In this document: positions 1-11,976 of the stretch, piece after piece
How the letters are laid out: every line of letters starts with the position of its first letter
Position numbering within the stretch: the first letter of the stretch is position 1
Assembly: GCA_947095585.1 (NCBI GenBank)
Contig: OX352761.1
Span: forward strand, 140,460,277 to 140,524,276
Source of the DNA: Nephrocerus scutellatus
Lineage: Eukaryota > Arthropoda > Insecta > Diptera > Pipunculidae
Direction of reading: 5' to 3'
Length of the DNA stretch: 64,000 nucleotides
Made by a program: the position numbers and the translations under genes
The notes under the pieces: model-generated
The model's database searches: none
Seen by the model: the letters and a program-made list of their open reading frames with translations, nothing else
Told to the model about the DNA's origin: nothing

Positions 1-212
1 AAGGTGGTTAAAAAGGACCCCAAAAAACGAGAAAATGGCGGGATTTCAAGCCATCACACGCGCCACACGCCACATGCGTCATATGCGGAATATAAAAATG
101 CTATTTTGGACTTAGACACTCACAAAATTTTAGCTAGGTCGTGTGGAAGGTGGTTAAAAAGGACCTCAAAATAGTCCAAAATACAGACACAAAAGGGTCA
201 AGTTTGGTTAAA
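1..212 (+). repeat. Dispersed repeat with ~146-bp tandem units, left copy
   Basis: A motif beginning AAGGTGGTTAAAAAGGACC occurs at base 1 and again at 147, so the unit is about 146 bases. Between the two lie a CACACGCGCC-rich block and the phrase CATATGCGGAATATAAAAA. The same sequence recurs in reverse complement at about 9228-9448. The copy probably runs past the left edge. No coding potential is seen. It could be a satellite-like array or part of a transposon; I cannot name the family. Confidence 0.7.
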
Positions 213-3200
213 AAAAGACAAGTTTCTTAATTTTACAACATGGCGTTGCGAGATTCGATCTCGTTACCTTACGATTTATCAGCGGTGGCCTTTTCCATAG
301 TGCTATCACTACGTATGAGTTACGTATTACAAATTTCTTTTCACGCGACCATAGACGAAAGTGACCTACGCTATAACCTACCTTCGAAAGTAGGCATTAT
401 CCACACTTGTGTTTTAACATAGAAAAAACTTTTATTATTTACAATTTTTATTGCAATTTCAGCGAACACACATACCCACAGTAGTTTTGCATTTTGCATT
501 GCATAAAAATAGCATATATTACTCGCTTAAAAGTGCTTATCGTGTGAATGAGAAGCTTGCGGCTACCGCATATCAACATAATATGTTGATATACATCCAC
601 AACTTATGTTTAGGCTGTAAGCATCTATTTTATTGAATGGACGCCTCTTTGCTTATATGTAATATAGTTTACATATATAGTTTGTGATGTAGTTAATGTA
701 ATATAACGTAATTCAATTAAATCAACTCCGTTACAACTTCTTATAGATTTCTCTTTTAAATTTTTCTCAATAAAAAAACTAGGTCTTGGCTGTCTCACAT
801 CTCTTAACTTTAATAAGTTATTATTACTCTCACAAAAGTTGTAGTTAACATAAATTTCATTGGACCTTATTATCTGCTTCACATTTGCAACGGCTTCAGA
901 TCTAGGCGAACTTTAATTCTTTAAATTTTAGACAGACTTTCATTCGTTACTTTTTGGGCGATTATAAAAATATTTTCGGCGTTCATTTTAGGGTTTTGGG
1001 CAATTGTTCATGTAGCTGACCTGAAAAAACTGATCTTACTTGGCTGTCAAGCTACGGTTAACAACGGGACACTCTCTCTCTCCCTGCATTTTGGCAAGTT
1101 ATTGGCTTGTAATTTCCTACTGAGTAATGAGTAATTTCGTTTCATAATGACCAGTACTGCAGTATTTATTTCACTCAATGTGTCGGAGGTTCCAACATGG
1201 CTCAGTTTTCGATCGAAAATTCCATCAGCTGAATTGCTGGTTGCATTTAATTGAAATTGTATGTATGCGTGCATTTGTGTATTTGATGGCTTCCCACACC
1301 CAACAGCAATAAATCAAACTAATTAAGCCTCAAAATGTAATGCGGGAAGAGCCGTTAGATATAGCAACCACAGTATAATTAAATTCGATCCGATTCGATT
1401 CAATCGATGATCGAATCCATCATTAATTGTTATGTGGAGCATTTGCCAATCAGTCATTCGTATGTGATTTAAATCAAATTGAGTGGAATGACTGCGCTGA
1501 GACGTATCATATATAATATACGAGATGTGTGTGTCAGTGTTTTCAAACGACCAACAACCGCGCCAATTCACGCAACCCATAGAAATAATATCCTCTGAAT
1601 AATGAGAGTCCTGTAGTGTAAGATTATCTTCTCATTTGTTGTGTTAGTTAGTATCCTTTTAAATAACATTTCACGCACTCAACACCTGCTAGCTAATGCG
1701 CTATTTCGCTGTTGAATTTTTCTGCGAAATCAAGGATGAGTCTTAAAATACTACTTATACAACTAAAAGGTCCAGAAGTTTTTCAATTTAAAAATTTAAA
1801 TTGAAAAAAAGCACGAATTTTCTTCGGCAACCAAATTCAGTATTTCATTTGAAATTTTAATCAAGCTTTTTTGTTCTTCTGCAATAGAGTTCAGCAATTT
1901 GAAAAGGAAAAATGGAATAGCTGTGTGCAACGATAAACTTTATCGTGCACCCAAGTCCGCTGTGGGATGTCTGCTGTTGAAAGAAATACATCGGCTTAAA
2001 CAAAACTTATCCCGAATTAATCCTTAATAATTCCAGTTCGTCATGTTCATTGGCTGGTCCACGAATCTTCAATATCTTCCGCTCTTGCATTTAGGTACTC
2101 AAATGCATTCGTTGTAATTCTTGGCGGATATATTGCAGCGGGAATTACTTCGGTAAAGAATAACTACTTCTGTCTGGGATTTATTAATTGTTAATAAAGT
2201 CAGTAGCAACAAAAGAAATTTATTCTATGGTAGACGCGGGCACTTACATTTGCGAACGAAAAGTGTTTGTCTTGCGCTCTCAATAACTTTGAATTTTACG
2301 TTTAATTCCTCCGCTGAAGAGATCTTTTTGGCAATGAACTCCACGCAGAATTAGTTTTGATATTTCGCTGAAAACGATCAACTTTCTCCGCCTATCAAAG
2401 GAGGTGAAACATCTGCAGGAATGATCCATTCGACCATTGTGTTATGTTTTGGGTGAGAATCTTTTAATTATAGTTAGTGCAGGGGTAAAGTCATAAAGGA
2501 AAATCTGTTGTGCCCGCACGCGAATTAAGACCGAAGTAACAATTAAGAAGTTTCAAGTTATTGTTTGTTTTTCATTTCATATTAATGATGCCAATTAAAG
2601 CTTAATTTAAATTTTATTTTTTTAATTTTTTATTAGATTATTGTATGAGAAATTAAAAAAATTAAAATCAAATACCAACTGTAAGTCTTAACCCCATCTT
2701 ACTACAAAACTATAGTTTCAATTAATTTGAAACTGGTATATGCACACCAATGAAAATTCAATAAACAAATGCCTTGTCATAGAACTCACTAACTTAACAC
2801 CACTAAGCCGCCCAATAACTCTTGAAACATTCCGCAAATCTTCTGCGAACAATATTGAATCGCATTGCACAGTTCATGTTTTGTACCATATCCCGATCTG
2901 GAATTCAGAATAGTATTAAATCTTTTCCCAAATGCAGTTAGCACCAAAGTCGAGGTAACCCGCTATAGTACCTCGCCCACAAAACCGGCAAAACGGAAGA
3001 AACGGGCGCTCACAAAAAATAAAAATCCTGTGGGGGTTTTTTTTTGTTTAATTCTCGGTGGTGCATTCCTCATTCGTTATCTCTTCTTAGCACCGGCAGT
3101 GAGTGTTGTACGAGTACCTGTGGATGCGATGAACCCGACACGTCATCGGCGGCGGTAGTAGTAAATTCCAAACAATAGCCAAATTTTGCAGCACAACTAA

Positions 3201-5636
3201 AAGGGTACAGGCTGCCAGTTGCAAAACTATGAGTACATTGATGAGTGTTGACTGGTCTGACTGATGTTTAGTCGTCGACAGCGGAAAGGAATGCGCAAAA
3301 CTCGGTTTAACCTGAGGCCATTCAACTTTTAGGATCTCTGGAAAGTATTCGTGCTATTAGTGTTGTTGATTTGGTTTGGCTTTGATACTATCAGAGAGAA
3401 CTCTTAGTAATGCCGTCCGTACTGACGAAATGTTGCATAGCTTTTCAATATTTAAACGTTGGCATAGCATTTGACTCGAAATTATATGAATTCACATCCT
3501 CCGTGGGTTGCAAGTGCATTTTTTATTCCGATAAAACGTCCAATATCCTTCTAATCACCACGCTCTAATATACGAGTATATAAATCATTCTTAACATGAG
3601 ACGAATATTAATTAAAAGTGGAATTGTAAATTCATCAGCAGTTGAGAAAATCATTTAATCCTCTTGTCTGTGTGATGCTCTACGTAGCTGCTATGCTATG
3701 TCTGTGCTTATAGGGGAAAGAAAGCTAAAGTACCATTTAGCGGCAATAAACGGCTATTGAAAATACACACAGCTAAATGCCACGACTGTAAATGGCGACT
3801 GGTGCATGTGGGTGTGAAAACAACCTTCAGGAGTATGTAAGAGTGCAAGTTAAGTAAAAATCGAGATTAATTTAGCGGAATCCTCATTCCATTGAAGTCG
3901 ACGGTGAACGATTGACGTTTATCATATCGTTGCACTTTTGATTGTCTTTTGTTGGCTGCTTGGCGGCACACAAAGGATCCGATTGTGACGAGACGTCTTT
4001 TTGATCCAACATTTAAAATAAATTGTTTGTACTTCAGTCTGGCACCGTCTAATGTTTGTCACAAGAGCCCCTAAATTCAACGGCATTTAAACTAATTTCT
4101 TCGAAGATACATACGGTATAAGCTTTGGTAAATACTACCATTCGGTAAAGTAGACATAGCTCACCTGTTGGACTCATGCATTTATCGTTTAGCAATTACT
4201 TATTATTCTATCTGTCCTAAAGAGGAATATAACTTTATATTTATACTCTAACTATTAGTAAAAATGTTTGAAATTGTCGTGTTGACTCTAAGCTTTGAAC
4301 CTTAGTTGCACTTGAGTGCGAAACTAGCATTGTTGTATTCATTGAAGACCAGAAGGTAGCCAAAAGGGCTTTCTTTAAGATCAAATGACTTTTACCTTCA
4401 TGACAGCGTATATCCGAATAAATTTTATCGCCATGTGATGTAGAGAAACATTTTATTCTAGTGTACATTCTTGACTGCAGATGATGCGATACACATACGA
4501 ATATTAATAAATCTCCAGTCACATATTCTTAACTTTGGCCATTTTGCTTTCCTTTTTCGCTGGAAGAATTACCGCAATATATCCAAGCCGTAACCGAGAA
4601 GGTATACATTATATTTTCTGTATAATTTCCGCGGGAATGACTTCTTGAACCTACTAAATGCCGCTGATGATGCACAGGGATATTTATCTGTCGTAAACTA
4701 TATACGCTTTGCATCCTTGTTTATTGCCATATTCCATGTTCGATGGAAATTTATTTCGCTCTGTAACCGGTCTGATTAATAACATTACTGTATGTGCTGA
4801 ACCTACAACACATAAATTTTCATTGCTTCAAAGAATGAAAGACACTCGTCTATGTGACGACTTTATGTATTTGCGAGTACTAGGCGACTTGTTGGTTTGT
4901 CATTTAATGTGCGTTTGTCTGGCAGAAAGAAGTAAAAAATATACAATCAAATGAACGATATGCGGAATATGAGAAGTTATGGATTCTGCTGAATTGCACT
5001 TTCGATGTCACGTATGTCGGTAAGTACACTTTTATATGAGATGAGAACTTTTGTAATGGCTGTAATGCATTCTAACAGTGATACGAAACGCAATAAAGTT
5101 TTTTCTAAAGACTCAAATGTATTGACAGAACCAGATGTGAAGACGCCCAAAAATGTAAAAAAACACAGAACTAAAATCTTTACCAACTGACGTTTGGGAA
5201 AGGATTTTACATAGGAAAATGTATACTGTGACCCCAAACACATTGAAAATGCTTAATTAATTTATTATAATCCGTGAAGAGAAGACTTTGTACCCCTTTT
5301 TAAGCATGTTGCGCACACGTAGGAGTATATGACTTGGCATAGTTAAAGTTTATATGGAGAAGGAGTGCAGAAAGCTAAAATTTATATATAATTAAAATTT
5401 TTAATTTTTTTTCATAGGTGTTGCAGGAAATTATGGTAAACAGCATACGCTAATGACGTATTTGACCAAGCTCGCAGCTGACGTAATAGAACAAAATTCA
5501 ATAAAATTATATGTAATGGTTATAGAGGTTATACTGTTTGACGAAAGAACCTCATTTTCGTTCACACTTAAAAACTTAATGAATTAGGGTCGAATTTCGA
5601 ACATAAAAAGGCTTCTAGTTTAATTTATTACTTAAC
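213..5636. other. Intergenic, no gene recognised
   Basis: Only short random open frames (all under about 100 codons) occur here, and none has recognisable protein similarity, domain structure or clear splice-site pairing. The sequence is AT-rich with scattered TATACGAGTA-like words common in higher-fly noncoding DNA. It may hold enhancers or unrecognised old repeats, but nothing can be supported from sequence alone. Confidence 0.5.
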
Positions 5637-6120
5637 TAGCTGTTACCGGAAGCTCCGCCATCCGCACACATGAATCCCTGCCTTGCCATCACTACCTCGG
5701 GAGGGATGACTATTGTCTAAACCGAAACAAATCGCCACCTCGATCGTATTCGCACTATGTGGTTTACGGAGATTTTGTTAAGACGCATATTCTGTGAAAG
5801 TTTCAGCTCAATCGGCTGTCTAGTTTTTGAGTTTTATTGTCGTATTACAAACCAACATACATTTATTTTCATATACATATATAGGTTATAGTCCGTAGAA
5901 AGCAGCGCAGCACACAGTCATTATGATGCCCGACCGTTATTTAGTTACGAAATTGGTCGCCACGAAAGGCCCTTCTATTTAAACGGAATAATAAATAGCC
6001 TGCCTATTCACCCTGAAAGTACATTCTAAATACTGGTGACATAATTTTTGAAATCGGTCCAGTTGTTTCGAAGATTACCTCCTGCAAACTGCAACCAAAG
6101 CAATATTAGTATAGATAATA
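5637..6120 (+). repeat. RTE/Helitron-type noncoding 3' repeat
   Basis: The block opens with TAGCTGTTACC...GGAAGCTCCGCC and carries the phrase TTTCAGCTCAATCGG followed by TAGTTTTTGAG. It closes with an ATTAGTATAGAT-like end. These phrases are typical of the noncoding 3' end shared by arthropod RTE-like LINEs and nonautonomous relatives. A second weaker 'AAATCGGTCCAGTTG' phrase near 6052 suggests two fused copies. No open frame is kept. Classification is by recalled sequence style, not by a search. Confidence 0.5.
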
Positions 6121-6429
6121 GTGGAGATATGGAGTGGCAATAGAAGGTATTGTAGAAGATACAACCTTGGTATTTTAATTAAGAAAGAAGAGCACCAATT
6201 CGAAGTTTTGAAATCCTCCTAGCATGGACTCAGAAATAAGCAAACAAAGCGTACTATAGTCTGTCGAAGACTCTGCAAATCTAGAAACTGAACGATAATA
6301 TCAAAGTAGCTGGTGTAAGGTGGATGACAGTTGTCATACATACAGATCCGAGACTCTGTCATGCTTAGCAAACAAATCGTAGCTAACTTCCGAAATAAAA
6401 CAAAAAGTTTATTTATTAAGAATACTTTG

Positions 6430-6720
6430 TTTGAAGTGTTTTAGGACCAACGCTCTATCTTCCCTTTACAGGGGACATACCGACACCAATAAATTCCATG
6501 CTAGCTACATTTGCAGATGACAGGATTACAGTCCTCGAACAAATGCATAAACTTAGCCACAGATCAAGCCAGAATAGCACTGGGAAAGACAGTAGATTGG
6601 TTCCGCGAACGGGACATCAAGATAACGTGAACAAAACTGTACAGGTTGTATACACTAAAAACGAAATTATAATCAAAAACAATAAACAAAATGAAGCTAA
6701 TATCTAGGTATTCTTATAGA
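6430..6720 (+). mobile_element. Jockey-type LINE reverse-transcriptase relic
   Basis: The frame around 6432-6700 reads GPTLYLPFTGDIPTP and then, after a short gap, ATFADDRI. This matches the L(Y)xxYTxDIP and FADD (catalytic box C) signature of Jockey-clade reverse transcriptases. The remaining region has frame shifts and no full RT domain, so this is a dead 5'-truncated fragment. The roughly 300 bases before it, and those from 6720 to 7030, hold nothing I recognise. Confidence 0.6.
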
Positions 6721-7031
6721 GAAAAAATTGACTTGAAACCACATACAATCTATAAACGAAACCAACATCCTCACCGTAAAAGACGAAATAAAAATAATAA
6801 GCAGACAACTGCTCTTTGTAACCACACAAATTATGAAATACAAAGATTACCCGAACAAGAAACCAATACAAAAAGATCCAAACCGGTAGACCTCCAATAT
6901 ACTCAAAAGTTGAGCTATAAATCCAATTAACGTTTAAATCTGTAATTATGTAATGCAAAATATTGTAGATAAAAAAAATTAATTGGTTTCTGTATGGCAA
7001 TGGCCGCAAGATTTAAAGAATATCCCGCTTA

Positions 7032-7148
7032 TAACGGGTGTTTTTTTAGGAGGTTTGTTTTTCCGATAGATGTCGTTTTATTTTATGACAGTTGTTTTGA
7101 CAGCTCAAAGTGGCATTTCTACTCAGTATTGTTTGGCAAATCATTATG

Positions 7149-7179
<31 letters not shown>

Positions 7180-7434
7180 ACATTTGTGAAAAATAGTCGT
7201 GGTAGCCATATGCCAGAAATTGTGTTTAAATGTTAAATGCCAAAAAATTATCTACCAAATAAAAAAAAATTTTGGTCATTTCATAATTTTATATGTGTTT
7301 TATTCAAAAAAAAAATCGGCAACCTCTTAAAAAAACACCCGTTAGATATAACGTGTAGGTAGATAATTTTTTGGCATTTAACATTTAAACACAATTTCTG
7401 GCATATGGCTACCACGACTATTTTTCACAAATGT

Positions 7435-7467
<33 letters not shown>

Positions 7468-7580
7468 CATAATGATTTGCCAAACAATACTGAGTAGAAA
7501 TGCCACTTTGAGCTGTCAAAACAACTGTCATAAAATAAAACGACATCTATCGGAAAAACAAACCTCCCAAAAAAACACCC
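7032..7580. mobile_element. Fold-back made of one mariner-type MITE and an inverted partial second copy
   Basis: An element bounded by TAACGGGTGTTTTTTTA and AAAAAAACACCCGTTA occupies 7032-7344. Its left 5' arm (about 7036-7256) is repeated in reverse complement at 7358-7580, giving arms of about 220 bases around a ~100-base spacer. Each arm carries a long homopolymer: about 29 A (7149-7177) in one and about 31 T (7437-7467) in the other. The terminus resembles the GGGTGTTTTTTTA end of the mariner relic at 49360, and CATTATGAA resembles a transposase start, so I infer an internally deleted mariner family. Confidence 0.75.
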
Positions 7581-7893
7581 TTTATATCTTATAATAATTG
7601 TTGCATATTACGATATGCGACTCAATCAATTAGCCACTGCGTTGCACAATACCGCCAATCGTTTTATCGGCTGTGTCAACACCAAATATTACGATGTAAG
7701 CAATCGGAGCATTATTTGCAATAATGACCCAATTGTGCACCTTTAATTAGTACACACTTTTTATTGTCAATTAATCACTTTGCAATACTGACTCAAGTAT
7801 TCGATCTTAAAGGCGTTAGACTGGGCCGACACAGTCTCTATTAAAAAAGGTTTTAAATAGTTGACTCAGATGTAGCCAACAATAGAGCAACCC

Positions 7894-8039
7894 CTCTAAA
7901 TATTTTGGTTGTCGCGAAGCCGAGTTCTATTAAAAGTTGGTTACTAGGTGCTCTATAGCCTTTCCGTATTCGGCTTTTTCAGCTCCTGTTAACTAACTTT
8001 TAAAAGAACTCGGCTTCGCGACAACCAAAATATTTAGAG
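7894..8039. repeat. 50-bp inverted repeat next to a BEL/Pao relic
   Basis: Arm 7894-7943 is the reverse complement of 7990-8039 with about two mismatches over 50 bases; the loop is about 46 bases. Both arms carry the core TTGTCGCGAAGCCGAG or its complement. The right arm runs straight into gag-like sequence at 8040. The 300 bases to the left of it (7581-7893) hold no recognisable feature. The origin is unknown; an LTR-edge rearrangement is one possibility. Confidence 0.7.
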
Positions 8040-9050
8040 AACAGATTGCTGCAGCTAATCCAGAAGTGGAATGACTTCAGCAGAAGGGATGAAAGCATCC
8101 AGGTTCTAAGGGATTCCAATTTAGAAGACGACTACTTTGAGCAGAGGTTCTTTGAGCAAGTAAAGAACATGAGCGACCAATCCAAGACCGTTTGGAAACA
8201 ATGATTGACGAAACACGTCACGTCACACGTCAACATCTACACTTCATAAAATAAATACATCTTCTGCTGCGGCAACGTCACAGCAAAGGAAGATTCGAGC
8301 TGAATCCGCTGCAGTAGCAGGACTTAAACGACTCATTCAAAGGATCAATGTCGAGCTAGAGCAAATACAGTTAGTAGCCTACATCGACCAACGATCGAAT
8401 GCAGTTATGGCTAACTAGGACAACATAACCAAAATTCATCATGAGTTAGTGTTAGAAGATTCTCAAGATCAGTTCTTTGAAGTGGAGGATGCCTAGAATA
8501 ACATTCTCACCCAACTATTGGAAAAAAGCACATAAGCAAGTTCAACCATAATACAATCAGGTGTCGAGACTACTGCTCGACTACCAAGGATTAATCTGCC
8601 AGTATTTAATTAAGATTATTGACAATGGAGGCAGTTTGAAGAACTCTTCCAGCAACTAATACATCAGCCAAGCCAAGGCCTTTCACAAAAGATGTACTAC
8701 TTGAAGGCAAACGCGACAGAAGATGCTGCACGTCTGATTCAACAGTTCCCGACAACCGGGGAAAGTTATGAAACCGCCTGGAAAATTCTCAAGGACCGCT
8801 ATAAAAATAAGCGTCTAATCGTCTCAGCATTCATTCAAAAGTTCGCGGCTCTACCGGTCTGAGCACAGTGTCTGCAGGTGGACTAAAAAAATGCATGATG
8901 GATTCAAGGAAGCATTGCTTGGTATAAGAAACCTTGGCATAGAAACTTTCAGTTGGGACGCATTAGTATTCCATGTGAAGCTACAGAAGTTGGATTCAGA
9001 AAACTAGCGGTTGTTTGAACAACATTTCCCAATCCACTTGAAGTTCCGCA
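8040..9050 (+). mobile_element. BEL/Pao-type LTR retrotransposon gag relic
   Basis: Across shifting frames the translation gives BEL/Pao gag phrases. Near 8040 there is LLQLIQKWNDFSRRDE. Near 8585 there is LPRINLPVFN, followed by QWRQFEELFQQLIHQ. Near 8698 there is YYLKANATEDAARLIQQFP, and later KILKDRY and VSAFIQKF. Many stops and frameshifts are present and pol was not found, so the copy is dead. The last ~115 bases (8931-9047) recur inverted at 11464-11580. Confidence 0.8.
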
Positions 9051-9227
9051 TGTTTCAACATTTCTAGCGTTTTTGGAGAAACGCTTCCCAATGTTAGAAG
9101 CATAGGTGCCGCTAGACAGATGAAATACAAAATTTGGAAATAAAAAATTTGTTTGGGGTGCTACCATAAAACACAGTCGGTCCTAATTGGGCTACCCTAT
9201 ATGTATATTATTTATTAAAATTTTTTA

Positions 9228-9595
9228 TTTAACTTGACTTAACCCCTTTTTGTCTGTATGTTTGACTATTTTGAGGTCCTTTTTACCCTCTTCCACGCAA
9301 CCTAAAGAGCTGAAATATTGTCAGTGTCTAAGTCCAAGATAGCATTTTTTATATTCCGCATATGACGCGTGTCGCGTTTCGCGTGTGGCGCGTGTGATGG
9401 TTTGAATTCGCGCCATTTACTTATTTTTTGAGGTCTTTTTAACTACCTTTTGCACGACCTAGAGGGCTGAAATTTTTGTGAACGGCTCAACGTCAAAAGC
9501 CAATTTTGATATTCCGAGTTTTTCGCGTATCGCTAGTCGCGTCTGGCTCGTGTGAAGCGTTGAAATAGAAAATACTTTGAAATAGTCCTGACCTC
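9228..9595 (-). repeat. Dispersed repeat with ~146-bp units, inverted right copy
   Basis: The reverse complement of 9228-9448 aligns closely with bases 1-212, including the AAAGGACCTCAAAATAGT, CATATGCGGAATATAAAAA and CATCACACGCGCCACACG blocks. A third, more diverged unit continues to about 9595. The pair therefore flanks roughly 9 kb in inverted orientation. Confidence 0.7.
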
Positions 9596-11463
9596 AAAAA
9601 CATATATTTTGGAGATTATTACCAAATAATAAAGGACTGTGTGGCGTGTTTCGATGTATACATAAAATTTTTTACCCGAACATTTTTACTATTTTTGTGA
9701 CCAGTATAGGTCGGTCGGTGGGCATTCAGCAGCCGCCACAAACGAAGTTTTTTTACATTTAGTTGTTTTTGTGACCAGCTTCGTAAATACCTCTTTTCCG
9801 AAATTTCTGCAAATTTTCTTTAAACTGAAAGTGGCCTACCCTCAGCAATTTTTGTATAATTTGTATAATTTATATAAGAATTAAAATTAAAACTAAGAAC
9901 ACTTTATATTTCCTCTCGATTTAATGTCATTTTCAATACAGATGGCAGAGAAGATACCTCCTAAGTTTTGTTATAACTTCATTAAATTTCAGTTTTAATT
10001 TCCATTCCTTAAAGTGTTTTCAATATTGGTTCCATATCTTCGTTTTAGCATTTAAATCAAATCATATAGATACCATCCTTATCGGGTGCATTTTCCAAAT
10101 TGGCAGAGCTAATAAAATTATTTTCCTTCAATAAAACTTAATTTGATTAATTTCGATTTTAAACCAATCGTATAAAACTGCATGCGTTTTGGAATTTACT
10201 TTAAGTATTCGTAGATTCAATTTTGAAATATTATTACGGCAATTGCCACTCAACACTCTTATCATACGTATATATTACTCAGGTTTCAATAAATTCTACA
10301 ATCAACAAACTTATTTGTTTTAATCGGAAACTACAATTATTGTGGCTTTGAATAAATTCTCTGGATGGAAAACATTCCTTATAAAATTGATCATCGGATG
10401 TTTGTATCCTTCTCACGTAGGCGGGTTACTTGGAAGCAGGTATTCATAACGATAAAGGATATGTTTGCCTCGCACTTACCCCCATTGGAACTATTTCTAA
10501 TTTTGGTATAATTTAAGAAATATGAAAACTATTTCTGAGAATGTTTCCATCTTCGACAAGAGTGCTTACCGATTGTGTGTGCTTAAGGAAGACTCTGTTG
10601 TTGTGTTTTTGATTGATTACTAATTAAAGCACACACACATTGGCCCTGCTTAACTGCTCGTTCAACATAAATATAAGTATGGATAAACAATAAAATAAAA
10701 CCCTTCAACGGGCGAACTTACGAAATGTTGTATAAACTGAGTTGGCAAGTGATAAAATGAATAATAAAAAATCCTTTGCATCGATGTGTTACACATTACA
10801 TTTTTTGAAGAATTTAACTTTCAAAGGTGATAACAATATCCCAAATAAAAGGATCATATTCACGCCATAACATTATAATGAGTTTCCTGTCGCCTTTCAA
10901 AGTCGGTATTAGCTTCCTAAAATCCATAAGTTACTGTGTGTAGGTGTGATAATGCGCCCATCGACAAAATTTCAAGGATCGTTGGGCATCGATAAAAAGG
11001 GTTTTATCCATAATCGGTAAACCAGATTTACAATTGGTAATTGGATTTGCGAGGAGCAGCCAGTCGAAAAGTCTATAGCTACGTGCTGGCGTAGAGAAGG
11101 AAACGCAAATGATGTGTGAAATTGTTTCCTTAAAATGTGGCTATATGGCTAACATACTCCAAAGGGAAATACTTTAGCAGCACAGCAATTCTCACATGGA
11201 CCATCGAATTTATTTACATACGAAATTAGTTCCTATGGCTTTATAGCTTTTTACCTAGAGGAACGACGTAATTACCACATAAACCAAATTAGGATACTTT
11301 CTTTATTTCATGTGAATTATTGGAATCATAGATTATTTTTTAAAATACAGGAAGGGGTGCTCGTGGGGATTTTGCTCTTATGTTCTCATCAAAAAAATTG
11401 AGTAATCCTGAGCAGATATAAACAACTCGCAAGCAAACCACATGACACGTCGTTTCTAAACGT
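9596..11463. other. Intergenic, no gene recognised
   Basis: The sequence is AT-rich with no open frame of note and no recognisable transposon protein. Nothing here can be supported as functional. Confidence 0.5.
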
Positions 11464-11580
11464 CGGAACTTCAAGTGGATTGGAAAAGGTTGTTCAAACA
11501 ACCGCTAGTTTTCTGAATCCAACTTCTGTAGCTTCACATGGAATACTAATGCGTCCCAACTGAAAGTTTCTATGCCAAGG
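11464..11580 (-). mobile_element. Inverted fragment of the same BEL/Pao gag
   Basis: The reverse complement matches 8931-9047 almost base for base. It encodes the end of the gag phrase around FSWDALVFHVKLQKLDSEN and carries the same in-frame TAG after SEN. Because both copies share the stop, one is a copy of the already defective other, or both come from the same defective source. It abuts a LINE 3' end at 11581. Confidence 0.75.
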
Positions 11581-11976
11581 TTTCCCAACCAAACCGAAAT
11601 ATCCGTACCTCAACTCGGGCTACCATTAGACCTATCTTCGGACGTACCAACCAATTCAGAGATTCCGTCCCAATAATTATGTGAAATGAATTTCCCGACT
11701 CTGTGTTTCCGCATTTGTATGATCTACAGGCATTCAAGACTCATGTGCACCGAGAAAACTAACCTTATGTGGTCAAATGGAGCAACTAGCTTAGCAACAA
11801 AACAGATCTGGCCCAGGTTATAAAAACTGAAATTTATTTATGTGTTAAATACCTTGAGTAGATATCTATCCAATAGACATCTCACCTTTTCCTCTCCTTA
11901 ATTTCTGAACACCTACGCTGTGCTAAGCATTATAAGGGTGCAAACCCCATGAGCGTCTGTACATTATATTAAAAAA
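11581..11976 (+). mobile_element. CR1/Jockey-group LINE 3' end, copy 1
   Basis: This shares with 36336-36639 and 43160-43525 the blocks CATTAGACCTATCTTCGGA, CCAACCAATTCAGAGATT, CATCTCACCTTTTCCTCTCC and a terminal GTACATTATA followed by an A-rich tail. In the copy at 43 kb this is the end of an RT-bearing element. Here only the last few hundred bases remain, as expected for 5'-truncated LINE insertion. Confidence 0.7.

Noticed and set aside
2865..3158. 97-codon frame with a hydrophobic stretch and basic ends
   Set aside because: Looks like a small membrane protein, but the composition comes from T-rich DNA; no homology and no promoter or poly-A context.
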